Shown piece by piece: positions 1 to 8,359 of a DNA stretch of 64,000 bases. Source of the stretch: Bryobacterales bacterium (GTDB lineage Bacteria; Acidobacteriota; Terriglobia; Bryobacterales; Bryobacteraceae); the NCBI GenBank assembly GCA_020852175.1, contig JADZBH010000067.1:1-64000 (forward strand). The letters are read 5' to 3'. Below the pieces are notes generated by a model. That model saw nothing but the letters and a program-made list of their open reading frames with translations, ran no database searches and was not told the DNA's origin. How positions within the stretch are numbered: position 1 is the stretch's first letter; the number at the start of each line of letters is the position of its first letter. The position numbers and the translations under genes are program-made.

Positions 1-1159
1 GATCTTCCACCGGCTGGGACCGCACGGAATCTAGATATTTGGGAAATGTCCCAAGCACAATAGCCTGCCTGATCGTCCGCATGATGTCAAGATACCGATA
101 CAGGTTGTGCATCGTGGCCAGCGTGGAGTAGAGGATCTCACCGGCCATGAACAAGTGGCGAAGATAGGCGCGGGAGTAATGGGAACAGGTGAAACAGCCG
201 CAGGTCTCGTCGGGCGGCCGGGGGTCTTCCTTATACCGCGCATGTTTGATGACCAGTTTGCCCTGCGCGGTGAACAGGCAGCCGTTGCGGGCGTTGCGCG
301 AGGGCATCACGCAGTCCATCATGTCGATGCCGCGAGCGGCATATTCGGCGAGTTCGGAAGGCGTACCAACGCCCATGACGTACCGGGGGCGATGAACCGG
401 AAGGTGGGGTACCGTGGCCTCGGTCATCTCCATGCTGAGGGCGCGCGGTTCGCCCACGCTGAGTCCGCCGATGGCATAGCCCTCGGCATCGAGTTCCACC
501 AGGCGGCGGGCGCATTCCGAGCGAAGCCCGGCGTACATGGAACCCTGCACGATGGGGAACAGCGCCTGGGGCAGCGGGCAGGAGCGGTGCTGGCGGCGCG
601 GCGTCTCGGACATGCGCGCGCGGAAGTGCTCGAAACTGCGCGCTGCCCAGCGGATGGTGCGTTCCATCGAAGCCTGCGCTTGCGCCTGCGAACTGGGATA
701 CGGCAGGCATTCATCGAGCACCATGGCGATGTCGGAGCCGAGGGCTAGTTGCGTATCGACGGTGGATTCGGGCGTGAACAGGTGGCGGTCTCCGTTCAGG
801 TGCGAACTGAACAGAACGCCATCCTCGGTGACTTTCGTGAGTTGCGAAAGGCTGAAGGCCTGGAAGCCGCCGGAGTCGGTGAGAATCGCACGGCGCCAGT
901 TCATGAAACCGTGCAGGCCGCCAAGCTTGTCGATGGACTCGTGGCCCGGACGGAGAAAGAGATGGTAGGTGTTGCCGAGAATAATGCGGGCGTCGAGGTC
1001 CTCGGCCAGGTGGCGCTGGGTGAGTCCCTTGACGGTGGCCTGCGTGCCAACCGGCATGAAGACGGGCGTCGGAATGGGCCCGTGGGGCGTTTCCAGCGTC
1101 CCGGCGCGCGCGCCGGTAACCGGACAGGTAGCTTCGATGTGAAAGGTAAGCGCGGGCAC
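1..1159 (-). CDS. tgt: tRNA-guanine transglycosylase (partial at 3' end)
   Basis: Swaps guanine 34 for a queuine precursor in tRNAs with GUN anticodons. The minus-strand frame is open from a GTG at 1159 to the window edge, about 386 codons, so only the last few residues are missing. Visible family blocks are FMPVGTQATVKGLT, GNTYHL, the substrate-pocket DSGGFQ, the nucleophile-bearing GIDMMDCVMPSRNARNG and the zinc-binding CGCFTC...H. No in-frame ATG lies near the N-terminus. The GTG gives VPALTFHIEA, which matches the usual N-terminal strand, but no clear ribosome site precedes it. It diverges from the SDR gene 30 bases away. A queuosine-precursor transporter at 19711-20412 supports a salvage role. 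Confidence 0.93.
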   Translation of the reverse strand, partial: MPALTFHIEATCPVTGARAGTLETPHGPIPTPVFMPVGTQATVKGLTQRHLAEDLDARIILGNTYHLFLRPGHESIDKLGGLHGFMNWRRAILTDSGGFQAFSLSQLTKVTEDGVLFSSHLNGDRHLFTPESTVDTQLALGSDIAMVLDECLPYPSSQAQAQASMERTIRWAARSFEHFRARMSETPRRQHRSCPLPQALFPIVQGSMYAGLRSECARRLVELDAEGYAIGGLSVGEPRALSMEMTEATVPHLPVHRPRYVMGVGTPSELAEYAARGIDMMDCVMPSRNARNGCLFTAQGKLVIKHARYKEDPRPPDETCGCFTCSHYSRAYLRHLFMAGEILYSTLATMHNLYRYLDIMRTIRQAIVLGTFPKYLDSVRSQPVED

Positions 1160-1189
1160 GGGATGGAGACTATCTTGTAGGATACCCGG

Positions 1190-1999
1190 ATGGGCGTATT
1201 TACCGAGGGGCTGTTCGCGGGCAAGACGGCATTCTTCACGGGTGGTACAAGCGGCATCGGCTACGGCATCGCCACGCGATTTGCCGCGCTGGGCGCTCGC
1301 GTGGTGCTGGTGGGGCGCAACGAGGAGAAGATGACGGCGGCAGTGGAAGGCCTGCTCCGCCGCGGGTTGAATGCCTCGGGACATGCCTGTGACGTACGGC
1401 AATATGGGGCTATCGAGGAGGCCTTGAAGCAGACCTACTCCGAGCACGGCCCGTTGGATTTCGTGTTCGCGGGCGCGGCAGGCAATTTTCCGGCTGCCGT
1501 GACGGCGATGTCGGCCAACGGTTTCAAAGCCGTGATGGACATTGACGTGCTCGGCACGTTCAACACCTATCGCGCCGCCTACCCGTTGTTGCGCAAGCCA
1601 GGAGCCGTGCTGGTCAGCATCTCGGCCAACCACGCTCACCAACCCATCGCGCAGCAGGCGCACGTGTGCGCGGCCAAGGCCGGCGTCGAACTGCTGACGC
1701 AGACCCTGGCGCTCGAATGGGGCGTCGAGGGCGTGCGAACGGCCTGCATCGCACCGGGCCCGATCGACGGCACCGAGGGCGTACGCCGTCTGGCGCCGAC
1801 CGAGGAGGCGCGGCGGCTGATGTGCTCCTCGTCGCCTTTGGGGCGCATGGGCACGGTGGATGAGGTGGCCGATCTGGCGATCTTCCTGTGCTCGGAAGCG
1901 GCGTCCTATATAACCGGGGTGACGTTCCGCGTGGATGGAGGCACGGGATTGACGGGCGTGCGGCTGCCAGCCGCCGAAAGTGGCGCTACACGTCGCTGA
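1190..1999 (+). CDS. SDR oxidoreductase, 2,4-dienoyl-CoA reductase-like
   Basis: A 269-residue short-chain dehydrogenase. The Rossmann motif TGGTSGIGYGIA lies near residues 18-29. The stretches AGNFPAA, MDIDVLGTFN and APGPIDGTEG are typical of peroxisomal-type 2,4-dienoyl-CoA reductases (DECR2 family), which reduce 2,4-dienoyl-CoA intermediates of unsaturated fatty acid oxidation with NADPH. As in that family, the classical SDR YxxxK motif is altered: the Lys is kept in HVCAAK but no Tyr sits four residues before it. The function is inferred from these motifs. Its 3' end overlaps the convergent formylglycine-enzyme gene by 14 bases. Confidence 0.82.
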   Translation: MGVFTEGLFAGKTAFFTGGTSGIGYGIATRFAALGARVVLVGRNEEKMTAAVEGLLRRGLNASGHACDVRQYGAIEEALKQTYSEHGPLDFVFAGAAGNFPAAVTAMSANGFKAVMDIDVLGTFNTYRAAYPLLRKPGAVLVSISANHAHQPIAQQAHVCAAKAGVELLTQTLALEWGVEGVRTACIAPGPIDGTEGVRRLAPTEEARRLMCSSSPLGRMGTVDEVADLAIFLCSEAASYITGVTFRVDGGTGLTGVRLPAAESGATRR

Positions 2000-2969
2000 C
2001 GCAGCGGAAGCTGATATTGGTGGTGGCCGAATCGGGCGTGTTCCTGGTGCGCGCGGCCACGCGGTACCGGTTGCAGTATGAGACGTGACAAAGGTACGAG
2101 CCGCCGCGCATGGCGCGCTCGCGGCCCGTGGGCGGGCCCTGTGGATTGTCCCGCGTGGCGGTGAGATGCCATGCCGGGTCGAACCAGTCGGAGCACCATT
2201 CCCAGGCGTTGCCGGTGATCACCTGCAAGCCATAGCCGTTCGGCGGGAAGGCGTCCACCGGCGCGGCGGCTGTGAAACCATCCTCGCCGAGGTCGTGGCC
2301 AGGGAACTCGCCCTGCCAGACATTGCACAGGTGGCGGCCCTCGGGCGTCAGTTCATCGCCCCATGGAAAGCGCCACTGATCATGCCCGCCGCGCGCCGCG
2401 TACTCCCATTCGGCTTCCGTCGGCAGACGCTTGCCGGCCCATTGCGCGTAGGCGTTGGCATCGTTCCAGGAGATATGCACGGCAGGCGTGTTCAGGCGGG
2501 CCTCGATGGAGGAATCGGGCCCTTCCGGATGCGCCCAGCAGGCTCCGTTCACACGGCACCACCACGGCGTGCCGGGAACACGCTCGGCCACGGCGGAGGC
2601 CTGACGCTCCGCCGGAATGTGCGCATGAAATACGAACGACCAGCCATACTGTTCGGACTCCGTGCGATACCCGGTTGCGCGCGCGAATTCGCGGAACTGC
2701 TCGTTGGTGACCGGCGCGCGGTCGATATGGAAAGGATCGACGCGGACCCGCCGGACCGGGCCTTCGCCGTCGGCCGGAAAGCCGTCCTTATCCTCGGCGC
2801 CCATCAGAAACTCGCCGCCATCGAGCCGTACCATGCCCTCGGCGGTGCGGGCATGCGCGCGGCGGCGCCCGGCGGACATGTCGCGGGATAGCGCGAGTTG
2901 CTCCTGGCGCTGCTTGCTCGGGACGCAGCAGGGATTCACGCCGGGTACGAGCCGGAACGGGCTGCTCAT
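1986..2969 (-). CDS. Formylglycine-generating enzyme (SUMF1/FGE family)
   Basis: Oxidises a cysteine in CxPxR-type motifs of sulfatases to formylglycine. The FGE-sulfatase domain runs from about residue 43 to the end: FLMGAEDKDGFPADGEGP, FHIDRAPVTNEQF, RLPTEAEWEYAARGG and NAWEWCSDW. The C-terminal block GGSYLCHVSYCNRYR holds the cysteine pair (Cys294, Cys299) that binds copper in genuine FGEs and is absent from most look-alike FGE-sulfatase proteins. The tail NTPDSATTN...FRC closely resembles human SUMF1. An N-terminal NPCCVP motif is present. The start ATG overlaps the stop of the upstream parvulin gene (ATGA), so the two are translationally coupled. No sulfatase gene is in the window. Confidence 0.9.
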   Translation of the reverse strand: MSSPFRLVPGVNPCCVPSKQRQEQLALSRDMSAGRRRAHARTAEGMVRLDGGEFLMGAEDKDGFPADGEGPVRRVRVDPFHIDRAPVTNEQFREFARATGYRTESEQYGWSFVFHAHIPAERQASAVAERVPGTPWWCRVNGACWAHPEGPDSSIEARLNTPAVHISWNDANAYAQWAGKRLPTEAEWEYAARGGHDQWRFPWGDELTPEGRHLCNVWQGEFPGHDLGEDGFTAAAPVDAFPPNGYGLQVITGNAWEWCSDWFDPAWHLTATRDNPQGPPTGRERAMRGGSYLCHVSYCNRYRVAARTRNTPDSATTNISFRCVSDV

Positions 2970-3853
2970 GACGCGGAGGCGGCAGGGGCCTTCGCCTTGC
3001 GGACGTCCGCCTTGACGCGCAGGTTTTCCAGGAAGCCGGAGACAATCCCTTCACGCCGGGCGCGCATGAGTTCCTGCTCGATCTCCTCGCGCACCTCCTC
3101 GAACGGGAGCAACCCGCCGGGCTTGCGGTCGTGCAGTTGGGCGATGTGATAGCCAAATTCCGTGCGGAAGACAGGGCTGATCTCGCCGGGTTGAAGATTG
3201 AACACGATCTCGTCGAACTCTTCCACCATCTGGCCCCGCGTGAACCAGCCCAGCATGCCGCCCTGGCCGGAGCAATCGGAGCACTCGTCGGCGACCTCGG
3301 CGAACGCACGCCCCTGGCCGAGTGCCTGACGCACCTTTTCGATGGCCTCCAGCGCGGCAGGCTCATCGGAGGCCTGTGTAACGTTTTTCACAATGTGGGA
3401 GGCCTGCACCATCGGCGGCCGGCGGAAGTGATCCCGGTGACGCTTGTAAAATTCCTGGCTCTCCTTCGGCTTCGGGCGCGAAGCGGAGGTGAAGAGGCGG
3501 TCCAGCAGACGGTCCACCCGGAGGCGGGCCTCCACCTCGCGGCGAGCCTCCACTGGATCGACACCGGCACGCGTGACACCGGGCTCACAGGACTCAGGGT
3601 CGCCGGCAACCGGGAACATCTGGGAAATGGTCCGCTGCACCAGTTCTTCATCCAGCGGTTCGGTGTCGGCCATGGCCGCCTGACGCAGCAGGACACGCTC
3701 GACCACTGCATCCTGGGCCCACTCCCATAACTGCATCTGCGCCGCGATCGGGTCGAGCTGGTCAAGTTCTTCCTGAACGCGCGGGCGCAGAGAGGCGGCT
3801 TCCTGCCGGATGGCGTCGTCGCCGACGAATTCTCCGTTGATCAGAAGTCCCAT
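2966..3853 (-). CDS. Parvulin-type peptidyl-prolyl isomerase
   Basis: A 295-residue protein with a helical N-terminal half and a parvulin (rotamase) domain at about residues 145-240: VQASHIVK, AFAEVADECSDCSGQGGMLGWF, MVEEFDEIVFNLQPGEISPV and FGYHIAQL. It should catalyse cis/trans isomerisation of prolyl bonds. Unlike SurA, PrsA or PpiD it has no signal peptide or membrane anchor, so a cytoplasmic, NifM-like placement is expected. It is the first gene of a two-gene operon with the formylglycine-generating enzyme (4-base overlap), which suggests, but does not show, that it helps fold that enzyme or its substrates. The 530-base gap upstream should hold its promoter. Confidence 0.87.
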   Translation of the reverse strand: MGLLINGEFVGDDAIRQEAASLRPRVQEELDQLDPIAAQMQLWEWAQDAVVERVLLRQAAMADTEPLDEELVQRTISQMFPVAGDPESCEPGVTRAGVDPVEARREVEARLRVDRLLDRLFTSASRPKPKESQEFYKRHRDHFRRPPMVQASHIVKNVTQASDEPAALEAIEKVRQALGQGRAFAEVADECSDCSGQGGMLGWFTRGQMVEEFDEIVFNLQPGEISPVFRTEFGYHIAQLHDRKPGGLLPFEEVREEIEQELMRARREGIVSGFLENLRVKADVRKAKAPAASAS

Positions 3854-3926
3854 GGAATGGACTTCATTGTATCGAGAATCGCAACTGGGCGGCGCGCGGG
3901 GAGGAGGGCGCGGCGATCTTACTCAC

Positions 3927-3939
3927 CACTTACTAAGTG
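3927..3939. repeat. 13-bp inverted repeat upstream of the parvulin gene
   Basis: CACTTA-C-TAAGTG is a perfect inverted repeat with a one-base centre, about 75 bases upstream of the parvulin start. Its size and place fit a dimeric-regulator operator, but no regulator is known. Confidence 0.4.
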
Positions 3940-4215
3940 CAGAGGCACGGGAGAGTTGGCGCGGTTGGTCGTGCTACTTGACACCCCAATAAAAGCACAT
4001 CGAGGCGAATAAAATAGAAACATTGGCGCGCGCCCTGGCTTTCACTCCGTTTGGGCCTGTGGCTGCTCATCCCAAATCCCGAGGATACAGGATTGACGCA
4101 TCGCGCTGGGAAGACTTCTTGGGATTTTCGGCCACCTCCGCTCAACAGGTACCCAGGAAGGCGAACAAATTGCAAATAATATCTTTTGCACACTCGGAAG
4201 AAAATCATGCTGCCT

Positions 4216-4227
4216 ACTATATATAGT
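4216..4227. repeat. 12-bp perfect palindrome, ACTATATATAGT
   Basis: A fully self-complementary AT-only core flanked by GC pairs, in the dcw upstream region. It could be a regulator site, or part of a -10 region on either strand. No matching -35 box is placed well for either. Confidence 0.4.
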
Positions 4228-4318
4228 GGCACAAATAACCCCTACCTCCATTAGCCGTACCCGCCCGCCGGACACTGACTACTGCCACAGCTTCACCTGA
4301 GATTCTTGCAATAAATGA

Positions 4319-4347
4319 TTGAACGGGCATGCACTTCGCGCTAGTCT
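4319..4347 (+). promoter_or_regulatory. Possible mraZ/dcw promoter
   Basis: TTGAAC (4319-4324), a 17-base spacer and TAGTCT (4342-4347), about 100 bases before the preferred mraZ start. The -35 is a fair match and the -10 is poor. I did not find clear MraZ-box direct repeats nearby. Confidence 0.28.
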
Positions 4348-4445
4348 AGCTCTACGGGGCTGAAGATGGTGCCCGATCCCAGAAAGTGGCTCAAATGCCC
4401 GGAACCGTTCAAACCGATGCTTCTCGACCGGTGGACCTTCTACCG

Positions 4446-4886
4446 ATGTACGCCGAGGATACCTCCATCGACGACAAGGGCCGGTTGAAGTTCCCCATCG
4501 CGTTTCAAAGATTTTGGGGCGCGACCGAGGGGTCAAGCTATTACTGCGGCACATTCGACCTGAAGACGGCGATTGTATACAACCCCGCGGATCTCTATGA
4601 GTTCAGGCAGCAACTTGAACAGCGGCTGGGGCCGGTGAAGGCCGCGGCGCTGATTTTCAATCTGGAAAAATTCGGCGGTCAAGCGCGGCTGGATAGCGAG
4701 GGCCGCCTGTCGTTGCCGGGTGGGTTGAAGGAGTTGTTGGGGCTGAACAAGAAGCAGAAGGTGTATCTACGGGTCCGGCAGAAGCGCGTCGAGATCGTGC
4801 GCGAGGCCGACTACAACCTGGAATACGAGCGGCACAAGCTGACATTGGCGGACTCGTTGAAGGCGCTGGAAGAGGCGGGGTTGTAA
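4446..4886 (+). CDS. mraZ: Transcriptional regulator MraZ
   Basis: First gene of the dcw operon. MraZ is a ring-shaped DNA-binding protein with two SpoVT/AbrB-like halves, and it normally represses its own operon. Both signature motifs are visible: IDDKGRLKFP in the first half and LDSEGRLSLP in the second. Starting at the ATG at 4446 gives 146 residues, the usual family length, with the first domain beginning at once. An ATG at 4395 and a GTG at 4386 would add 17-20 residues of unlike sequence (MPGTVQTDASR...), and neither has a clear ribosome site. rsmH follows after 9 bases, as in most bacteria. Confidence 0.92.
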   Translation: MYAEDTSIDDKGRLKFPIAFQRFWGATEGSSYYCGTFDLKTAIVYNPADLYEFRQQLEQRLGPVKAAALIFNLEKFGGQARLDSEGRLSLPGGLKELLGLNKKQKVYLRVRQKRVEIVREADYNLEYERHKLTLADSLKALEEAGL

Positions 4887-4895
4887 TGAGGCGTC

Positions 4896-5768
4896 ATGGA
4901 ACATTTCCCCGTCATGCTGAACGAGTCGCTGGAGTGGCTCGACGTTCGTCCGGAGGGCGTGTATCTGGATGCCACGGCAGGCCTGGGCAACCATTCGCGC
5001 GCCATTGCCGCGCGGCTGGCCGCGGGCCGGCTGGTGATGCACGACCGCGACGGCGAGTCGCTCGACCAGGCGCGCCGGTTCACGTCGGACTACGCGGAGC
5101 GCATCCTGCCTGTGCGCGGACGTTTTTCGGAGTTGCGCGAGACGCTGGACGGCCTGGGGCTGGCGAAGGTGGATGGCTTGCTGGCCGACCTGGGCGTATC
5201 GAGGCCGCAGTTGACCTCGAGCGCGCGCGGGTTCTCATTCATGAACGACGGGCCGCTGGACATGCGGATGTCGCGCGAAGAGAACATCGAAACGGCGGCC
5301 GACCTGGTGAATTTCAGTTCGGAACAAGAGCTTGCCCGGATCATAGCGGAACTGGGCGAAGAAAGGGGGTACGCGAGGAAGATTACCAGAGCCCTTATTC
5401 GCGCCCGGCCGATCCTCACCACGGGGCAGCTTGCCCGTGCGGTGGAAGCTTTGGCCGGGCCGCGGAGAGGTCATCTAAACCCGAGTACGAAGGTCTTCAT
5501 GGGCCTGAGGCTGGCCGTGAATTCCGAGTTGGAAGAGGTAGAGGCGCTCATGCGGTTGCTGCCCGATCTGGTGGCTTCTGGCGGCCGCGTGGTTGTGATC
5601 AGTTTTCATTCGCTGGAGGACCGTCTGGTGAAGCAGGGGTTCCTGGCGCACGCGCGCGGAGGGCGCGCGCGAATCCTGACGAAGCACGTCGTCAGGCCGG
5701 CTGAGGAAGAAGTACGGACGAACGCGGCTTCCCGATCCGCGAAGCTGCGGGCGATCGAGATTGTATAG
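4896..5768 (+). CDS. rsmH: 16S rRNA (cytosine-1402-N4)-methyltransferase
   Basis: Methylates N4 of C1402 in the decoding centre of 16S rRNA with S-adenosylmethionine (formerly MraW). The 290-residue protein begins MEHFPVMLNE. The SAM loop reads YLDATAGLGNHS where most homologues have DATxGxGGHS. Other family blocks are LADLGVSRPQL, RGFSFMNDGPLDMRM, NPSTKVFMGLRLAVN and VISFHSLEDRLVK. It lies 9 bases after mraZ and 12 before the ftsL-like gene, the canonical order. Confidence 0.96.
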   Translation: MEHFPVMLNESLEWLDVRPEGVYLDATAGLGNHSRAIAARLAAGRLVMHDRDGESLDQARRFTSDYAERILPVRGRFSELRETLDGLGLAKVDGLLADLGVSRPQLTSSARGFSFMNDGPLDMRMSREENIETAADLVNFSSEQELARIIAELGEERGYARKITRALIRARPILTTGQLARAVEALAGPRRGHLNPSTKVFMGLRLAVNSELEEVEALMRLLPDLVASGGRVVVISFHSLEDRLVKQGFLAHARGGRARILTKHVVRPAEEEVRTNAASRSAKLRAIEIV

Positions 5769-5780
5769 GGAGAAGTCATT

Positions 5781-6251
5781 ATGGCAACGCTGGCTCGATG
5801 GATGGAGGACGAAGGGGCAAACCTGCCGGTTCGGCTGGGCGAGCAGGACCGTCAGGACTGCTTCGTACGGGCGCTACCGAACGAGGATGTGTGCTGGTGG
5901 GTCAAGAGTTTGGACAATTCCCGCGTGGTGCGCCATGTGGATCCAAAGGTGCGCAAAGCCTGTTGGCGGTTTATCGGCATCGCATCGTTCGCCGTGGCGC
6001 TCGTCGTCGGGCTGCTGCTGCCCGCCGTTCTGCGCCTGATGGCCGGGTATCAACTGACGCGGCTGGAAAAGCAACAGGGCGAACTCATGGAGGAGCGGCG
6101 CACGCTGCTGTTCGCCAACACGGTTCTGCGCAGCCCGCGGAACCTTGAGCGTCTGGCGAAGCTGCACGACATGAAGCCTTCACTGGCGCGCGTTCACGAT
6201 CTGGCGCCGGCGGCCGAAGGGGCGCTGGCCTTGAACCGGGGCGCGCGCTAA
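5781..6251 (+). CDS. FtsL-like division protein
   Basis: A 156-residue single-pass membrane protein. A cytoplasmic N-terminus of about 62 residues leads to one hydrophobic segment (about 63-86, FIGIASFAVALVVGLLLPAV). A short heptad-rich stretch follows (LTRLEKQQGELMEERRTLL). Sequence identity to known FtsL is not obvious. The call rests on topology, size and position between rsmH and ftsI, where ftsL always sits. The N-terminal cytoplasmic part is longer than in Escherichia coli FtsL. A ribosome site GGAGAAG precedes the ATG. Confidence 0.72.
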   Translation: MATLARWMEDEGANLPVRLGEQDRQDCFVRALPNEDVCWWVKSLDNSRVVRHVDPKVRKACWRFIGIASFAVALVVGLLLPAVLRLMAGYQLTRLEKQQGELMEERRTLLFANTVLRSPRNLERLAKLHDMKPSLARVHDLAPAAEGALALNRGAR

Positions 6252-6302
6252 CTCGCGCGCCTCACACTAACCAACCTTCGCGTTCCACACGAGAGCAGCA
6301 TC

Positions 6303-8342
6303 ATGAACCCTTTTGAAGGCGCACCCTCTCCCCGTGCGGGGCAGAAGCGGCTTGCTTTTCTGACGCGGCTGGGCATTCTCTGGGCGCTGGCGATTTTCGT
6401 GCGCCTGGTAGCGCTGCAAGTGTTCACCGATGACAGCTATACGAAGCGGGCGGAGTCGCAGCACGAGAAAGAGCATGAGACTCAGGCTCCGCGCGGCGAG
6501 ATTCTCGACTCGCAGGGCCACCGCCTGGCGATGAGCGTGCGGTTGGACTCGGTGGCGGTGAATCCGCGGGCGTTGCAGGATCCGGCGGAGTCGGCGCGCG
6601 TGCTGGCGCGTGAGCTTCACCTGAACGAGAAGGATCTGCTAGCGCGCATCAAAGCCTTTCGTGCACGAAACAAGGCATTCATGTGGGTGAAGCGCGTCAT
6701 CCCGCAAGAGGAAAGCGAGGCGCTGCGCAGTCTCTACGTGGATTGGATCGACTTTCGCAAGGAGGGCAAGCGCGTCTATCCCAACGGCACGCTGGCGGCC
6801 AACCTGTTAGGCAGCGTGGACAAGGATCAAGCCGGCATCGCGGGCCTTGAAGCAAGCCTCGACAGCGACCTGAGGGGGCGCAACGGCCAGGTGCTGCTGA
6901 GCCCTACCGGCAATGCAAATAAGCCCGAGTACTATGCCGAGGTAATCAAACAGTCCGTTCCCGGCCGCACCGTGGCCCTGACCATCGACAGCCGCCTGCA
7001 GTACGTCTCCGACCAGGCGCTTGGCGCGGCCGTCTTGCGCACGGGCTCCTCCACTGGCAGCGTCGTCATGATGGACCCGCGCAATGGCCATGTGCTGGCC
7101 ATGTCCAGCTATCCGACGTTCGACCCAAACACGCCACTGGCCTCCATGGCCGACATGCCGAAGCGCGTGAACCAGGCGGCGAGCGTGCCGTTTGAACCCG
7201 GCTCGATCTTCAAGACCTTCTCCTGGGCCACGGCCTTCGAGGTCACCCGGCTAAAGCCAGCCGACGGATTCAGCGGCGGTGGCGGAGTGATTAACGTCTT
7301 CGGCCAGGTGATTCACGATCATCACCGCTATGGCGCGTTGACGCTGGGTGACGGCCTGGTGCTCTCCAGCAACGTCGTGGCGGCGCAAGTGGGGCTGGCC
7401 TCTGGCTCCACGAACCTGTACCGCTACCTTACCGAGCACTTCGGATTTGGCGCGCGCACGGGACTACCCATCCCCAACGAATCGCCCGGCATGGTGCGCA
7501 CTTTACGCCACTGGAACAAGGGTTCCGTGGCCTACGTGGCGATGGGCCACGAGATCGGCGCCACCACCATTCAACTGGCGCAGGCGGCGTCGGTGATCGC
7601 CAATGGGGGTTTCCTTGTGAAACCCGAATTGATTCTGTGGAAGAAGCGTCCGGACGAGGATCCTGTGTACACGAAGGCGCCGGAGCGCCGCCAGGTGTTG
7701 AAGCCGGAGACGGCGATCCTGATGCGTACGCTCATGGAGCAGGTGGTGCTGCGAGGCACGGGCAAGAACGCCCGGCTGGAAGGCTATACTTCCGGCGGCA
7801 AGACCGGATCGGCCCAGATTTTCGATCTTCAGACACGCCGCTACACCCACGTCTATAACGCGTCGTTTCTCGGCATGGCGCCGGCCGTCAACCCGAACCT
7901 GGTGATCGTGGTGACGCTGAACGGCGCGCGTGAATTCGGCGGCGTGCTGGCGGCGCCCGTGTTCCGCGAGATCGCCGAGGCGGCGATGCGCATCCGCCGC
8001 GTGGCGCGCGACATCCCCGACACCGTGCCGCCCCGGCAGCCCAAGGACGATCCCCGGCGCATGCTGGCCGAGGCGGGCGACGCGAGCGACGCCCCGGCCG
8101 TGGCTGACCCGGAGGTGGCCGCGGCCTTGCAGGCGGCCTCTGAGGCCGCGTCAAACGGAGTTGTCGTGGGCCAGCGGCTGCCGGATTTCGCGGGCATGAC
8201 GCTGAGCGACGTGTTGCGCGAGTGCGTGCAACTGGGACTGCAACTCGAACCCGTGGGAAGCGGCCTGGCGCGCAAGCAGGTTCCCGCGCCGGGTCAACTG
8301 ATGGCGGGGGGCAGCCGCGTTCGTGTCACGTTCGCGCAGTAG
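6303..8342 (+). CDS. ftsI: Septal peptidoglycan transpeptidase (PBP3/FtsI) with PASTA domain
   Basis: Class B penicillin-binding protein, 679 residues, that cross-links septal peptidoglycan beside FtsW. One N-terminal membrane helix (about 18-42) precedes a dimerisation domain opening with APRGEILDSQG. The transpeptidase domain has the three active-site motifs: SIFK with nucleophile Ser301, SSN at 355-357, and KTG at 500-502. A single PASTA domain (about 622-679, starting LPDFAGMTLSDV) closes the protein, as in many Gram-positive and Acidobacteriota PBPs but unlike Escherichia coli FtsI. Its stop lies 14 bases before the proposed murE start. Confidence 0.95.
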   Translation: MNPFEGAPSPRAGQKRLAFLTRLGILWALAIFVRLVALQVFTDDSYTKRAESQHEKEHETQAPRGEILDSQGHRLAMSVRLDSVAVNPRALQDPAESARVLARELHLNEKDLLARIKAFRARNKAFMWVKRVIPQEESEALRSLYVDWIDFRKEGKRVYPNGTLAANLLGSVDKDQAGIAGLEASLDSDLRGRNGQVLLSPTGNANKPEYYAEVIKQSVPGRTVALTIDSRLQYVSDQALGAAVLRTGSSTGSVVMMDPRNGHVLAMSSYPTFDPNTPLASMADMPKRVNQAASVPFEPGSIFKTFSWATAFEVTRLKPADGFSGGGGVINVFGQVIHDHHRYGALTLGDGLVLSSNVVAAQVGLASGSTNLYRYLTEHFGFGARTGLPIPNESPGMVRTLRHWNKGSVAYVAMGHEIGATTIQLAQAASVIANGGFLVKPELILWKKRPDEDPVYTKAPERRQVLKPETAILMRTLMEQVVLRGTGKNARLEGYTSGGKTGSAQIFDLQTRRYTHVYNASFLGMAPAVNPNLVIVVTLNGAREFGGVLAAPVFREIAEAAMRIRRVARDIPDTVPPRQPKDDPRRMLAEAGDASDAPAVADPEVAAALQAASEAASNGVVVGQRLPDFAGMTLSDVLRECVQLGLQLEPVGSGLARKQVPAPGQLMAGGSRVRVTFAQ

Positions 8343-8344
8343 GT

Positions 8345-8359
8345 AGAGGAGACGCCATC
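8345..8359 (+). promoter_or_regulatory. Ribosome site and apparent ATC start codon of murE
   Basis: AGAGGAG at 8345-8351 is followed after five bases by ATC (8357-8359) in the murE frame. No ATG, GTG or TTG lies in frame from the ftsI stop to here. The next in-frame starts are an ATG at 8222, deep inside ftsI, and a GTG at 8396, which has no ribosome site and would remove part of the first strand. Confidence 0.5.

Larger units (their letters stand above)
3854..4445. other. AT-richer intergenic region, 592 bp, between the parvulin gene and mraZ
   Basis: The gap separates the minus-strand parvulin operon from the plus-strand dcw operon. Its base composition is visibly more AT-rich than its surroundings, especially 3960-4260. 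It holds short open frames on both strands (for example 4023-4226 plus, 3933-4232 minus), none with recognisable motifs or a convincing ribosome site, so I do not call them genes. It contains two palindromes (3927-3939, 4216-4227) and a possible mraZ promoter near 4319-4347. Confidence 0.6.

Noticed and set aside
31..1257. Several short minus-strand frames that look like a frameshifted tgt
   Set aside because: Reading the third frame gives an uninterrupted Tgt protein that simply runs off the left edge, so the gene is not broken.
3978..4016. Perfect TTGACA followed by an A/T-rich stretch as a dcw promoter
   Set aside because: No -10-like hexamer lies 16-18 bases downstream; the AT stretch is about 25 bases away.
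3933..4275. Overlapping 67-99 residue open frames in the gap before mraZ
   Set aside because: They overlap on opposite strands, show no family motifs and lack ribosome sites.
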